This document shows, one piece after another, positions 1 to 8,333 of a DNA stretch of 64,000 nt. The notes below the pieces were generated by a model. The model was not told the origin of the DNA, searched no databases, and saw only the letters and a program-made list of their open reading frames with translations. This DNA is from CALFML01 sp044222245. GTDB taxonomy: Bacteria; Myxococcota_A; Polyangia; Palsa-1104; JAEUJZ01. The stretch is taken from positions 1-64,000 of the forward strand of contig JBGANQ010000051.1 in NCBI GenBank assembly GCA_044222245.1, read 5' to 3'. A program made the position numbers and the translations under genes. The number at the start of each line of letters is the position of its first letter. The first letter of the stretch is position 1.

Positions 1-669
1 CCCCGCCGCCGGACTCTGACGCAGCACCACCCCGTCGGCGGCGTTGTCGTCCGAGCCCTTGCGGACATCGCCGAGCAGGAGGCCCGCCTGCTCCAGCACC
101 GCCCGCGCGCCGCCGGCGCTCTTGCCGCGCACGCTCGGCACCGCGACCTGCTCGCCGCCCTTGGAGACCTGGACCTCGACCGGCTCGCCGCGGCGCAGCT
201 TCTCGCCCGCCGCCGGGACGGTGGCGATGACCATCCCGAGCGCCACCGTGGGCGAGGGCAGCTCGCTGACGTTGCCGGCGCGCAGCCCGACCTGCTGCAG
301 CTGTCGCTTGGCCGCCTCGAGCGGCTGCCCGGCCAGCGCCGGCACCGGCACTAGCTGCGGCGCGGTCGCCACCAGGGCATGGACCTCGCCGCCGCGCAGG
401 ATGCGCGAGCCCTTGAGCGGCCGCTGATCAAACAGGCTGCCGGGCGCGATGCGGTCGCTGTCGGACTCTTTCTCCCCGTCAAGGACCAGCAGCAGCCCGA
501 GCGGCTCGGTCAGCGCCCGCCCCTGCTCGGCGGTCAGCCCGACGACCTGCGGCACTTCGATGGTCGCCGCTGACAGGTGCGGCCCGACGTACGTATGCAT
601 GACGAGATACGTACTGGCAGTGGCGACGATGCTAAGGACTATGGAGGTTACATACTGGCCTGCGGACAT
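1..669 (-). CDS. PASTA-repeat membrane protein (3' end beyond window)
   Basis: The gene reads leftward and its C-terminus lies outside the window; 223 residues are visible. I start it at the ATG at 669, giving a short cytoplasmic start, one hydrophobic helix (about residues 6-24) and then at least three tandem PASTA-like repeats of about 65 residues, each opening with a V-P-x-V/L-x-G pattern such as VPQVVGL and VPSVRGK. PASTA domains bind peptidoglycan or muropeptides and sit on penicillin-binding proteins and Ser/Thr kinases, but here no kinase or transpeptidase domain precedes them. That makes it a single-pass envelope protein with only PASTA modules, at least as far as seen. No strong ribosome site precedes the ATG. 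A catalytic domain after the repeats cannot be excluded. Confidence 0.75.
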   Translation of the reverse strand, partial: MSAGQYVTSIVLSIVATASTYLVMHTYVGPHLSAATIEVPQVVGLTAEQGRALTEPLGLLLVLDGEKESDSDRIAPGSLFDQRPLKGSRILRGGEVHALVATAPQLVPVPALAGQPLEAAKRQLQQVGLRAGNVSELPSPTVALGMVIATVPAAGEKLRRGEPVEVQVSKGGEQVAVPSVRGKSAGGARAVLEQAGLLLGDVRKGSDDNAADGVVLRQSPAAG

Positions 670-826
670 AACATCACATTAGCGGAAAATCACCCGGCTG
701 TGCACGGCGGTCGCCAGGCCCGAGGCGCAGCGCCGCCCACGCCCTTGCCCGGCCCGGGCGAGCGCGGCCGATAGTTACTGCGGCAACGGCCAGCGCCTGG
801 ACTGGCGCTATAGTCAGATATCAATC

Positions 827-854
827 TCTACTAGCCTCCACTAGGCTTCACTAA
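827..854. promoter_or_regulatory. Three direct repeats phased at 10 bp (candidate operator)
   Basis: TCTACTAG (827-834), TCCACTAG (837-844) and TTCACTAA (847-854) lie exactly 10 bp apart, one helical turn, in the 256-bp divergent region between the PASTA gene and the GbsR-like regulator. Same-face spacing suits a cooperatively bound regulator, possibly autoregulation by the adjacent gene. This is inference; no protein is shown to bind. Confidence 0.4.
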
Positions 855-910
855 GAGATCCGCCAAAGGGCATATTCTTCCAACCAATTCCCGCAAACAA
901 TTCGCGGTGT

Positions 911-916
911 TACAAT
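911..916 (+). promoter_or_regulatory. Candidate -10 box of the GbsR-like gene
   Basis: TACAAT matches five of six bases of the sigma70 -10 consensus and ends 9 bp before the ATG at 926. No good -35 box lies at the usual distance and no Shine-Dalgarno precedes the ATG, so a leaderless or nearly leaderless transcript is possible. Weak evidence. Confidence 0.3.
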
Positions 917-925
917 GAATTTACG

Positions 926-1612
926 ATGACACAGGAGCGAGCGAGCAAGGCGCACGATCCGCTTCAGACGATCCGCTATCAGGTGGCGGATGCTGTCGGA
1001 GGGCTCATGGAGCTGTGGGGCTTCAAGCGCATCATGGGCCGCACCTGGACGCTTTTGTATCTGGCCGATGCGCCGCTGTCGGCCGCCGAGCTCGGGGACG
1101 CGCTGCAGGTCTCGCCGGGGTCGGTGTCGATGACGGTGAGCGAGCTGCTCAAGTGGGGGGTGGTGAAGAAGACCTGGGTGCCCGGCGATCGCCGCGACTT
1201 CTACCTGCCCGAGACCAGCGTGTGGAAGATGGTCTCGCGAGTCATCCGCGAGCGCGAGCTCCTGTACGTCCGCGAGACCAACGATCGGCTGGTCGCCGCC
1301 CAGGGCCTGCTCTCGGAGCTGCAGGGCAGCGGCGCGCCCGACTCACCGCGCGAGGGCGGCGAGGCCCCGGCCGGCACCGCCGGCGAAGCCCAGAGCCCGC
1401 CGAGCAGCGCCGCCCTGCACACCCTGTCCTCGCGCATCACCGCCCTGCAGCAGCTCAGCCAGGTTGGTCAGCTGCTCATCGAGCAGGCGCTGAGCGGCCG
1501 CACCATCGACGTCGTCGCCCTGCAGGCGGCGCTGAACCTGGTCGCCCCGGCCGAGCCGCCGCCGACCGCCGACGGCGCTCCCGCCGAGCCGAGCCCCGCT
1601 CCGTCCAAGTAG
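926..1612 (+). CDS. GbsR/MarR-family transcriptional regulator
   Basis: A winged helix-turn-helix occupies about residues 15-110. The W-G-F-K-R-x-M-G-R-T-W opening, a recognition region ending SPGSVSMTVSELL and a wing followed by DRRDFYLP are the pattern of GbsR-type regulators, which in Bacillus and archaea control osmolyte or carbohydrate uptake. The C-terminal half (about 120-228) is a predicted helical segment followed by a proline/alanine-rich tail, possibly for dimerisation. No ligand or target can be read from sequence. It is divergent from the PASTA gene and shares a short region with phased repeats. The ATG at 926 has no Shine-Dalgarno, so the start rests on the beginning of the conserved domain. 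Confidence 0.85.
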   Translation: MTQERASKAHDPLQTIRYQVADAVGGLMELWGFKRIMGRTWTLLYLADAPLSAAELGDALQVSPGSVSMTVSELLKWGVVKKTWVPGDRRDFYLPETSVWKMVSRVIRERELLYVRETNDRLVAAQGLLSELQGSGAPDSPREGGEAPAGTAGEAQSPPSSAALHTLSSRITALQQLSQVGQLLIEQALSGRTIDVVALQAALNLVAPAEPPPTADGAPAEPSPAPSK

Positions 1613-1621
1613 GCGCGCGGC

Positions 1622-3625
1622 TTAACCGAGCGCCTTGACGGCGGCGACCACATGGTCGGCGGTCATGCCGAGCTCTTTCATCACCTTGTCGCCGGGGGCG
1701 CTCATGCCGAAGCGGTCGATGGCGACGGTGGCGCCGTCCAGGCCCACGTACTTGTACCACGGCTGGCTGATGCCGGCCTCGATCGCCACCCGCTTGCGGC
1801 AGCTGCGCGGCAGGACCGACTCCTTGTAGTCGGCCGGCTGGCGCTCGAAACGCTCCAGGCACGGCATCGACACCACGCGCGCCCCGCCGCCGAGCTTCTC
1901 CGCTGCCGCCAGCGCGTGCTGCAGCTCGGAGCCGGTGGCGAGCAGGATCCACTGCAGCTCGGTGGTCTCGCGGCGGGCGATGTAGCCGCCCTTGAGCGTG
2001 CCCTGACGGCGGTCGGCAACCGGGATGCCCGGCTGCAGGGGAATCGCCTGTCGCGACAGCGCGAGCAGGGTCGGCCCGTCGGCGCGCGACAGCGCCGCGG
2101 CGAACGCGCCGGCGCACTCTTCGGGATCGCCGGGGCGGATGACGTCGAGGTTGGGGATCGCGCGCAGGCCGGCGACCGTCTCGACCGGCTGGTGGGTCGG
2201 CCCGTCTTCGCCCACGCCCACCGAGTCGTGGGTAAAGATATAGGTCACCGGCAGCTTGGACAGCGCCGCCAGGCGGATGCTCGGCCGCAGGTAGTCGGCG
2301 AACACCAGGAACGTCGCGCCGCTCGGCTGGAAGATGCCGTCGTAGGCGATGCCGTTCAAGATCGCGCCCATGCCGTGCTCGCGGATGCCGAAGCGGATGT
2401 TGCGCCCGGCGGGAGTCGCCGGGGTGAAATCGGCGCCGCCGTTTATGTAGTTCAGCGTCGAGCCGTATAGATCGGCGCTGCCGCCGATGAGCTTGGGCAG
2501 GGCCGCCGCCAGCGGCTGCAGGACGTCGCTGCCCGCCTTGCGCGTGGCGACCTTGGTCTCGGCCGCGAAGGCGGGGATCTTGGCCAGCAGGGCGTCGGGG
2601 TTAGGCTCGCCGCTGCTGTGCAGCTCGGCCGCCAGCGCCGGGTTTTCGGTCTGCCAGGCGGCGTACAGCGCCTGCCAGCTGTGGTACTCGGCCTGCAGGC
2701 GCTTTTTGTGCTCGGCGAAGTAGGCGCGCACGCCGGCGCTGACGTAGAAGTGCTCTTTTTCCGGCAGGCTTATCGCCTTGCGGGCGGCGTCGATGAACTT
2801 GGCCCCGCCTTCGCCGTGCGCCTTCTGGGTGCCGGCGACCTCGGGGATGCCCTTGCCGATCAGGGTCTTGGCGACGATGAACTGCGGCTTCCGGCTGGTG
2901 CTGCTGCGGGCGCGCTGGAGCACCTCGGCAAGCGCCTTAAGGTCCTGGCCGTCGACATGGTGGACCTCGAAGCCGTAGGCCTCGAAGCGCTTGGCGGTGT
3001 CCTCGCTCTGGGTGGCGCTGGCCATCGCGTCCAGGGTGACGCCGTTACAGTCGTAGATGAGGATCAGGTTGTCCAGGTGGTTGTGACCGGCGAAGGAGGC
3101 GGCCTCGGCGGCGACGCCCTCCTGCAGGCAGCCGTCGCCGGCCAGGCACACCACCTTGCTCGTAAACAGGGCGTGCCGGGCGGTGTTGTAGCGCGCCGCC
3201 GCCATCTTGCCGCTCACCGCCATGCCCACCGCGTTGCCCACCCCCTGGCCAAGCGGCCCGGTGGTGCACTCGACCCCCGGGGTGTCGTGGAACTCCGGGT
3301 GGCCGGGGGTCTTGCTGTGCAGCTGGCGGAAGCGCTTGAGCTCGTCGAGCGACAGGTCGTAGCCGCTGAGGTGCAGCCAGCTGTAAAGGAACATCGAGCC
3401 GTGACCGGCCGACAGCACGAACCGATCGCGGTTGAGCCAGCGCGGCTCGTCGGGATTGTACAAGAGCGCGTGCCCGAACAGCACCGCCCCGAGCTCCGCG
3501 CAGCCAAGCGGCAGGCCAAGGTGACCTGACTGGCAAGCGTGAACTGCGTCCATGGCAAGGCCGCGGGCGACGGCGGCGGCCTCAGTCAGTATCTCAGTCT
3601 GGAGATCGGCTCTGGTGGGATTCAT
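1622..3625 (-). CDS. tkt: Transketolase
   Basis: Full-length (667 aa) thiamine-diphosphate enzyme of the non-oxidative pentose phosphate pathway and Calvin-type carbon rearrangement; it moves two-carbon ketol units between sugar phosphates in the cytoplasm. Visible landmarks are the substrate histidines in SGHLGLPLG (H35) and AGHG (H75), the ThDP/Mg motif starting GDG at 163-165 and ending near CNG (193-195), the catalytic glutamate in FGIREHG (E416), and the HDSVGVGEDGPTHQP pyrimidine-domain signature near 466-480. The ATG at 3625 follows an AGAGGA ribosome site with good spacing. The gene converges with the GbsR-like gene, their stop codons about 10 bp apart, and has no obvious operon partner. 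Confidence 0.96.
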   Translation of the reverse strand: MNPTRADLQTEILTEAAAVARGLAMDAVHACQSGHLGLPLGCAELGAVLFGHALLYNPDEPRWLNRDRFVLSAGHGSMFLYSWLHLSGYDLSLDELKRFRQLHSKTPGHPEFHDTPGVECTTGPLGQGVGNAVGMAVSGKMAAARYNTARHALFTSKVVCLAGDGCLQEGVAAEAASFAGHNHLDNLILIYDCNGVTLDAMASATQSEDTAKRFEAYGFEVHHVDGQDLKALAEVLQRARSSTSRKPQFIVAKTLIGKGIPEVAGTQKAHGEGGAKFIDAARKAISLPEKEHFYVSAGVRAYFAEHKKRLQAEYHSWQALYAAWQTENPALAAELHSSGEPNPDALLAKIPAFAAETKVATRKAGSDVLQPLAAALPKLIGGSADLYGSTLNYINGGADFTPATPAGRNIRFGIREHGMGAILNGIAYDGIFQPSGATFLVFADYLRPSIRLAALSKLPVTYIFTHDSVGVGEDGPTHQPVETVAGLRAIPNLDVIRPGDPEECAGAFAAALSRADGPTLLALSRQAIPLQPGIPVADRRQGTLKGGYIARRETTELQWILLATGSELQHALAAAEKLGGGARVVSMPCLERFERQPADYKESVLPRSCRKRVAIEAGISQPWYKYVGLDGATVAIDRFGMSAPGDKVMKELGMTADHVVAAVKALG

Positions 3626-3997
3626 AATAGTCCTCTATATAGAAGATCGTCGGCGCAGGCAACCTCATTGAGAAGCAGCGGCGGGGGGTCGCCGGCAACC
3701 TGCGGCGCGGCGGTCGGCCGCCCGGACACCGACGCGGCCGGGGGCACAGCGAGCGCTTGGGCAGGGCCTAGGTCAGGGCTTTTGGCAAAATCGCGAGATA
3801 GCAGACCCCGCGCGGTATCTGGAGGGAGCGACGCACGCCGGGATATGCTAGGGAAGAGCTCGCAGTCACAGGAAATGGATGAGCAGAAGATCTTTTACAG
3901 TTTGCGCCAGCGCTGACCCTCGCCGAGCTGGGCTGACGGCGGCGCTGCCCCGCAAGGGTCGGGCGGATTTCTGCCGGCGCGGGTTGTGGTCGGCGGG
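3626..3997. other. Divergent intergenic region, no gene recognised
   Basis: About 370 bp between the divergent tkt and 3D-domain genes. It holds the tkt ribosome site next to a CTATATAG palindrome (about 3634-3641). One 24-codon open frame at 3844-3918 has no recognisable family or ribosome site. I find no convincing promoter pair, RNA gene or terminator. Confidence 0.4.
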
Positions 3998-5143
3998 ATG
4001 CGGTTGTCGCTAAGCGAGCGGAGCAGGGTTCGGCTTGGGCTTGGGCTTGGGCTTGGGCTTGGGCTTGGGCTTGGGGGCCCCGCCGCGGCCACGCCGGCCG
4101 CGCCCGCGGCGCTGCGCACCGACGCCGTGCTCGGTCAGGGAGCAGGCACCGGGGCGGGAGTTCCGGCGGCGGTGCTGCGCGCCCTCGCCAGCGCCAGACT
4201 GCGGCCCTATGTGAGCGCCGGCGCCAGCGCGGCCGACGCGGGGGCCAAGGAAGCGGCCGGCTTTTTTCCCAAGGTCGAGCTGCGCGGCAAGTTCAAGGAG
4301 CGCGCCGGCTACCCGCTGGCCGAGCGCGGCGGCTACACCATGTCCTGCTACTGGCTGGCCTGGGAGAGCCAGTACGCCAGCGAGCCCTACGACGTCGACA
4401 TCTACACCCGCCAGGGCTTCCGCATCGGCCGCTTCCCGCGCGCCTATGTCTTTGAGCTCAAGATGGAAGGCTCGGGCATCCTGCGCGACGGCCGGGTCAT
4501 AAACTACGACGGGACCTGCAGCTACGGCATCGGCACCTGCTTCACCCAGCTCGAGCCGCGCGAGCACCCGCTTGGCAAGGGCGGGCAGCAGCGGGCGCTT
4601 CAGCCGTTCAAGTCGGTGGCGGTGGATCCGCGGTTTGTCCCGCTCGGCACGACGCTGTACCTGCCCGAGCTGCGCGGGCTTGTGCTGCCCAACGGGACGA
4701 CGCACGACGGCTGCGTGCGCGCCGATGATACGGGCGGCAACATCCGCCGCCGCGAGCTCGACTTCTTCGTCGAGAGCTACGACAACTACAAGCTCCTTGA
4801 AGACCGCCTGTGGAACGACCACCGCGTCACCCCGCACATCGAGGAGCCGCGCTGCGACTACCTGCGCACCTTCGACCCCATCGTCGATCGCCGGAGCGAG
4901 GCGACCGACTGGCTGGCGCTGCACACCCGCAAGGCCGCGCCGGCGGTGGTGCCCAGCAAGAAAGCCGGCGGCGGGCGGTCGCGCCTTGTGGCCACGCTCA
5001 AGACCAAGGCGAGCCCGACCAAGGCGAGCCCGACCAAGGCGAGCCTGACCAAAGCGAGCCCGACTAAGGCGAGCCCGACCAAGCGGCTCGGCCAGGCCAA
5101 GGCCAAGGAGCCGTCCAGCGGGCAGGCGCTCGGCTCAGGCTGA
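3998..5143 (+). CDS. Exported 3D-domain protein
   Basis: The C-terminal 3D domain (about residues 202-258, ATG at 3998 as 1) carries the family aspartates: VDPRFVPLGTTLYL, then DGCVRADDTGGNI and LDFFV. The same fold forms the catalytic part of MltA-type lytic transglycosylases and Rpf-like cell-wall enzymes, so a role on peptidoglycan glycan strands is likely but not proven. The N-terminus looks like a signal peptide whose hydrophobic core is a run of Leu-Gly dipeptides coded by a hexanucleotide repeat, followed by an Ala-rich cleavage region. The end carries five Lys-Ala-Ser-Pro/Leu-Thr repeats, a basic tail that may grip the wall. A GTG at 3986 is an alternative start; I prefer the ATG. Confidence 0.75.
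   Translation: MRLSLSERSRVRLGLGLGLGLGLGLGGPAAATPAAPAALRTDAVLGQGAGTGAGVPAAVLRALASARLRPYVSAGASAADAGAKEAAGFFPKVELRGKFKERAGYPLAERGGYTMSCYWLAWESQYASEPYDVDIYTRQGFRIGRFPRAYVFELKMEGSGILRDGRVINYDGTCSYGIGTCFTQLEPREHPLGKGGQQRALQPFKSVAVDPRFVPLGTTLYLPELRGLVLPNGTTHDGCVRADDTGGNIRRRELDFFVESYDNYKLLEDRLWNDHRVTPHIEEPRCDYLRTFDPIVDRRSEATDWLALHTRKAAPAVVPSKKAGGGRSRLVATLKTKASPTKASPTKASLTKASPTKASPTKRLGQAKAKEPSSGQALGSG
4034..4075 (+). repeat. Hexanucleotide repeat CTTGGG x7 inside signal peptide
   Basis: Seven perfect CTTGGG units in frame with the 3D-domain gene, coding (Leu-Gly)7. Unit gain or loss keeps the frame and would lengthen or shorten the hydrophobic core of the signal peptide. Confidence 0.9.
5006..5080 (+). 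repeat. 15-bp repeat x5 coding KASPT-type pentapeptides
   Basis: Five 15-bp units (AAGGCGAGCCCGACC and close variants) code Lys-Ala-Ser-Pro-Thr repeats, the third reading KASLT. They form the C-terminal basic linker of the 3D-domain protein. Confidence 0.9.
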
Positions 5144-5286
5144 CGCCTCGCTGCCGGCGTGGCTGCGAGCTGCCGGCCATGAGCCTCGTGGACGGCGGTT
5201 GCACGTCGGGGGCTGGTCGTCGCGCCTCGATCGGCGCAGAAAGCAGCTCTGCCGCGGGCTCAGCTGCGCTATAACTCGAAGCCGCG

Positions 5287-5880
5287 ATGCATGACTCGGG
5301 AACTGGGACCCAGGCCGGCGGACCGGCGGCGGCGCTGCGCCTTGGGCTTGTGGGAATTGCCGAGCTGTGGACCAAGCTCTGGCTCGGCATCGACACCAAG
5401 GCGCTCGCCCAGCTGATGGACGGGCTGCGCTTCGCCGACGGTCAGGGGCAGCTGTGGCCGCTGCGCGTGCTGGCCCTGGATGCGCGGCTGCGGCGACCGC
5501 TGCGCGCCGCCGGCTGCGCCGTGGTCGTCGATGAGGCGCCCTACCCCGCCGAGCGCGTCCCCACCGGCCCAGAGCTTGCCGATGCGCTGTGCGCGCTGCT
5601 GACGACGACCGAGCTGATTCCGCTCGTGCGCGGCTACGCGCGGCGGGTGCGGCTCGGGGGCCTGGTGGTGCTGTGCTCGCGGCCAAGCTTCCCGGCGCGG
5701 CCGCGCCTGGCGGCGGCGCTGCTGCACGCCGGCCTCACCGAGGTGGTGCAGGTGCCGGCCGGCCGCGTGGTGCTCACCGCCGGACGTGTCACCCACTGGC
5801 CGGAGCCGAGCGGACCCGCGGCAGAGCCGGACGCCGCCCCCGCCGCAGAGTCGAGCGGCGAGTCGCCGCCGCTGCACTGA
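5287..5880 (+). CDS. Hypothetical protein, possible degenerate methyltransferase fold
   Basis: A 197-residue protein with alternating hydrophobic strands. Its end pattern (LGGLVVLCS, then a helix, then LTEVVQVPAGRVVLTAGRV near 130-170) recalls the last strands of class I SAM-dependent methyltransferases. I cannot find a convincing glycine-rich SAM motif I, so this is only a fold-level guess. There is no signal peptide or membrane segment. The last 25 residues are a Pro/Ala/Glu/Ser tail. It stands alone on the plus strand between the 3D-domain gene and yacG (which faces it). The ATG at 5287 is the first in-frame start; no strong ribosome site is visible. Confidence 0.55.
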   Translation: MHDSGTGTQAGGPAAALRLGLVGIAELWTKLWLGIDTKALAQLMDGLRFADGQGQLWPLRVLALDARLRRPLRAAGCAVVVDEAPYPAERVPTGPELADALCALLTTTELIPLVRGYARRVRLGGLVVLCSRPSFPARPRLAAALLHAGLTEVVQVPAGRVVLTAGRVTHWPEPSGPAAEPDAAPAAESSGESPPLH

Positions 5881-6080
5881 CCGCGCCGCCCGGCTCCCCT
5901 ACACCACCCGGGCCAGGCGCTTGCCCGAGCGCTGCCGCCAGGCGCCTCGCCAGCGGCTGACCAGAAGCGTGCTTGAGAGCCTACTGCGGGCCGCCAGCCG
6001 CGCGTCGTCCGGCCTCACGGCCCCGAGGCCGCTGCGGGCGGGCGCCTCGCGGCTCCTCGCGACGGTCCTCAATCATGCTT

Positions 6081-6380
6081 CTAGGACTCGCGGTCACGCT
6101 CGGCGACCGCTTCGCCGCCATCGGTGGGCGCGGGAGCGCCGGGCACTACGTAGAGCTCTTGCAGCCAGTTGCCAAGGTCGATGCGCTGGCAGCGCGCCGA
6201 GCAGAACGGGCGGTAGCGGTGGCTGGCGGCAAGCTTGGCGGCGGCCGCGTCCGGCTCGGCGACGGCGGACGGCGCGGGCAGCGCAGCTACCTTGGTGCCG
6301 CAGATCGCGCAGCTGTAGCCGAGCGCTGCCCTAGCAAGGGGGTGACCCGCGGAGGACGAGGGTTTCTGTGAGTCGCGCAT
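6081..6380 (-). CDS. yacG: DNA gyrase inhibitor YacG-like zinc protein
   Basis: A 99-residue protein with the YacG zinc-binding pattern: C-A-I-C at residues 24-27 and FCSARC at 59-64, followed directly by the family signature IDLGNW. YacG is a small cytoplasmic protein that binds the GyrB subunit and inhibits gyrase. Between the two cysteine pairs there are about 32 residues, roughly twice the usual distance, filled by an Ala/Pro-rich stretch (about 32-52), so the zinc knuckle has an extended loop. The family is normally 60-70 residues; the N-terminus here is also longer. It is convergent with the preceding hypothetical gene. Confidence 0.85.
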   Translation of the reverse strand: MRDSQKPSSSAGHPLARAALGYSCAICGTKVAALPAPSAVAEPDAAAAKLAASHRYRPFCSARCQRIDLGNWLQELYVVPGAPAPTDGGEAVAERDRES

Positions 6381-6500
6381 GTCGGGGCAGTCTTAGCACA
6401 GACAAAAGGCCGCCGCGCGTCGCAGCGCGCCCGAGGCCGGCGCGCCCTTGGCGGACAGGCCGGCCTCGCGCCGCCCGGCCCGGTCGCGTATGCTCTGGGC

Positions 6501-7259
6501 ATGAGCACCACCCATAAGGATCCCGCCGCCCGCCCGAGCCCGGCCGCGGCGCTGATTGTCGCGGCGCTGCTGATCTGGGGTCTGCAGCGCTTTGTGCCCT
6601 ACGGGCGCCTGATCCTGTACCCGTTCACCCTGCTCAGCACCTGGGTCCACGAGATGGGCCACGGGCTCACCGCCTGCCTCATCGGCGGCCGCTTTGCTCA
6701 CCTGGACATCTACGCCGACGCCTCGGGCCTGGCCTTCTTCTCGGCCGCTCCGGGGGCGCGGCTGGCGCTGGTGGCGGCGGGCGGGCTGCTGGCGCCGCCG
6801 CTTGTCGGCATGCTCCTTTTGGTGCTGGGACGGCGGGCGGCGCGGCCGCTGCTCGCCGCGCTGGCGCTTACCATGGTCGCCTCGCTGGTGCTGTGGGTGC
6901 GCACCCCGGTCGGCTGGCTGACGGTCGGGGGGCTGGCGGTCGTGTGCGTGGCGGCGGGTCGCCTGCTGCAGGCGCGGGGGCGGCTGTTCTTCGTGCAGCT
7001 CTTGGGGCTGCTACTGGGGCTGGATACGGTGACGCGGGCCGACTACCTGTTTGTGAGCAGCGCCCAGGTCGGCGGCCAGCTGCACGCCTCGGACGTGGCG
7101 GGGATCGCCAGCACGCTCGGCGGACCGCCGGTCATGTGGGGGGTGCTCATCGCGATCGTCTCTTCGCTGCTGCTGCTCCTCGGCCTGTGGTCGGTGCTGG
7201 GCGGCGCGGCGCGGCGCGCGCCGACTCACGAGGCGGTCCCGGCGGCGCTTACGCCGTAG
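6501..7259 (+). CDS. Membrane M50-like metallopeptidase
   Basis: A 252-residue multipass protein with the zinc-binding motif H-E-M-G-H at residues 50-54, inside a predicted helix, followed by several hydrophobic helices. It matches the M50B-like group (PF13398 type), distant relatives of site-2 proteases that cleave substrates inside the membrane. The second metal ligand of S2P enzymes (an Asp in the third core helix) is not clear, so activity is inferred. There is no PDZ domain. It is followed after 49 bp by hemD on the same strand, with no obvious functional link. The ATG at 6501 fits the start of the hydrophobic part. Confidence 0.75.
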   Translation: MSTTHKDPAARPSPAAALIVAALLIWGLQRFVPYGRLILYPFTLLSTWVHEMGHGLTACLIGGRFAHLDIYADASGLAFFSAAPGARLALVAAGGLLAPPLVGMLLLVLGRRAARPLLAALALTMVASLVLWVRTPVGWLTVGGLAVVCVAAGRLLQARGRLFFVQLLGLLLGLDTVTRADYLFVSSAQVGGQLHASDVAGIASTLGGPPVMWGVLIAIVSSLLLLLGLWSVLGGAARRAPTHEAVPAALTP

Positions 7260-7308
7260 CACCTGGCAAGCACCGAAGTCCACTGCGCTAAGCCTGGTCC
7301 TGCAAGTG

Positions 7309-8148
7309 ATGCCCAGCCCGCCGCTCGAGCTCTTTCTGCGCGACGACTCGCGCTGCCCGCCGGCGTCGCTGCGGGTCCTCATCACCCGCCCGGAAGAGCA
7401 GGCCCCGGAGACCGCCGAGCTCGTGCAGGCGGCAGGCGGCACGGCGCTCGTCCACCCCTGCCTGCGCCTGGCCCCGCCCGACGACGCCGGGCCGCTGCAG
7501 CAGGCCCTGCACGAGCTTGCGCGCTTTACCTGGGTGGCGCTGGCGAGCGCCAATGCCGCGCGCCTGGTGGCACCGGCGCTGCTGACCTGCCGAGCGCGGC
7601 CGCTGCTCGCCGCGGTCGGCCCGCGCACCGCCGCGTGCCTGGAGGAGCTCGGCCTGCCGGTCGCGCTGTGCGCCCGCGCGACCACCGCCGAAGGGCTGGC
7701 CGCAGAGCTGCTGGGCGCCGTGCGGGCCCGCGGCCACGTCCCGGCCGCCGAGCGGGTGCTGCTGCCGCGCGCCGCCGCCGGCCGCGAGGCGCTGGCCGAG
7801 GGGCTCGCCGCCGCCGGCGTCGAGGTCACCACGGTCACCGCATATCAGATGCTGCCAGCCACCGCCGCCGCGCTGGCGACGCTGGTGGCGCTGCTGCGGG
7901 AGGGAGCGGTGGACCTCATCCCGTTTGGCAGCCCGCGCACGGCGGAGCTCGTCCTTGACGCGGCGGGCCCCGAGGCGGCGGCGCTGCTTGGTCGCTATAC
8001 CGTCGGGGCGATCGGCAAGACCACGGCCGCCGCGCTCACCGCCCGCGGGGTGCGCGTCGATGCCAGCGCGGCCGCCGCAAGCTTCGAAGAGCTCCTGCGG
8101 GCGCTCGCCGCAGCTCACCGGCGGCGCGCCGCGCGCCCTGACCCGTAA
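7309..8148 (+). CDS. hemD: Uroporphyrinogen-III synthase
   Basis: A 279-residue protein that should cyclise hydroxymethylbilane to uroporphyrinogen III with inversion of ring D, the branch point of heme, siroheme and cobalamin. It has the two-lobed HemD layout: the opening LRVLITRPEEQ, a first lobe with WVALASANAARLV and LLAAVGPRTA, then GRVLLPRA-like and FGSPRTAELV segments and the closing YTVGAIGKTTAAAL near residue 230-243. HemD sequences diverge widely, so this order of motifs is the main evidence. Starts at 7306 (GTG) and 7309 (ATG) are adjacent; I use the ATG. No other heme gene is nearby. Confidence 0.85.
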   Translation: MPSPPLELFLRDDSRCPPASLRVLITRPEEQAPETAELVQAAGGTALVHPCLRLAPPDDAGPLQQALHELARFTWVALASANAARLVAPALLTCRARPLLAAVGPRTAACLEELGLPVALCARATTAEGLAAELLGAVRARGHVPAAERVLLPRAAAGREALAEGLAAAGVEVTTVTAYQMLPATAAALATLVALLREGAVDLIPFGSPRTAELVLDAAGPEAAALLGRYTVGAIGKTTAAALTARGVRVDASAAAASFEELLRALAAAHRRRAARPDP

Positions 8149-8160
8149 GCTAGCTTGGCA

Positions 8161-8172
8161 AAGTGGCGAAAT
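8161..8172 (+). repeat. 12-bp copy of tRNA-Leu 5' sequence
   Basis: AAGTGGCGAAAT occurs here and again at 8251-8262 inside the tRNA-Leu gene, 90 bp downstream. It may be a remnant of a tRNA duplication or an attachment-like core, or chance. No integrase is present. Confidence 0.4.
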
Positions 8173-8246
8173 TGTGCCGGATTACCTCACTTTGGGTCGT
8201 GACGGGCGCCCGGGTCTTGTGCTAGCTTTCGCTTGCTTCCGGTGAC

Positions 8247-8329
8247 GCCGAAGTGGCGAAATGGCAGACGCAGGGGACTCAAAATCCCTCGTCCTCACGG
8301 ACGTGAGGGTTCGACTCCCTCCTTCGGCA
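8247..8329 (+). tRNA. tRNA-Leu (anticodon CAA)
   Basis: An 83-nt class II cloverleaf. The acceptor stem GCCGAAG pairs with CTTCGGC at 8322-8328, with discriminator A at 8329. The anticodon stem GGGGA/TCCCT encloses the loop CTCAAAA, anticodon CAA reading UUG. The extended variable arm and the T loop GGTTCGACTCC are visible. The terminal CCA is not encoded (ACCG follows). It reads leucine TTG codons. The next gene begins 5 nt after the discriminator base. Confidence 0.95.
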
Positions 8330-8333
8330 CCGA

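Noticed and set aside
5881..6080. Small basic minus-strand frames (31 and 38 codons) downstream of yacG
   Set aside because: They lack a clear ribosome site or family; very GC-rich DNA gives such frames by chance.
8150..8262. tRNA-associated integration (att) site
   Set aside because: Only a 12-bp repeat is shared, at the 5' part of the tRNA rather than the 3' end, and no integrase or mobile gene is present.
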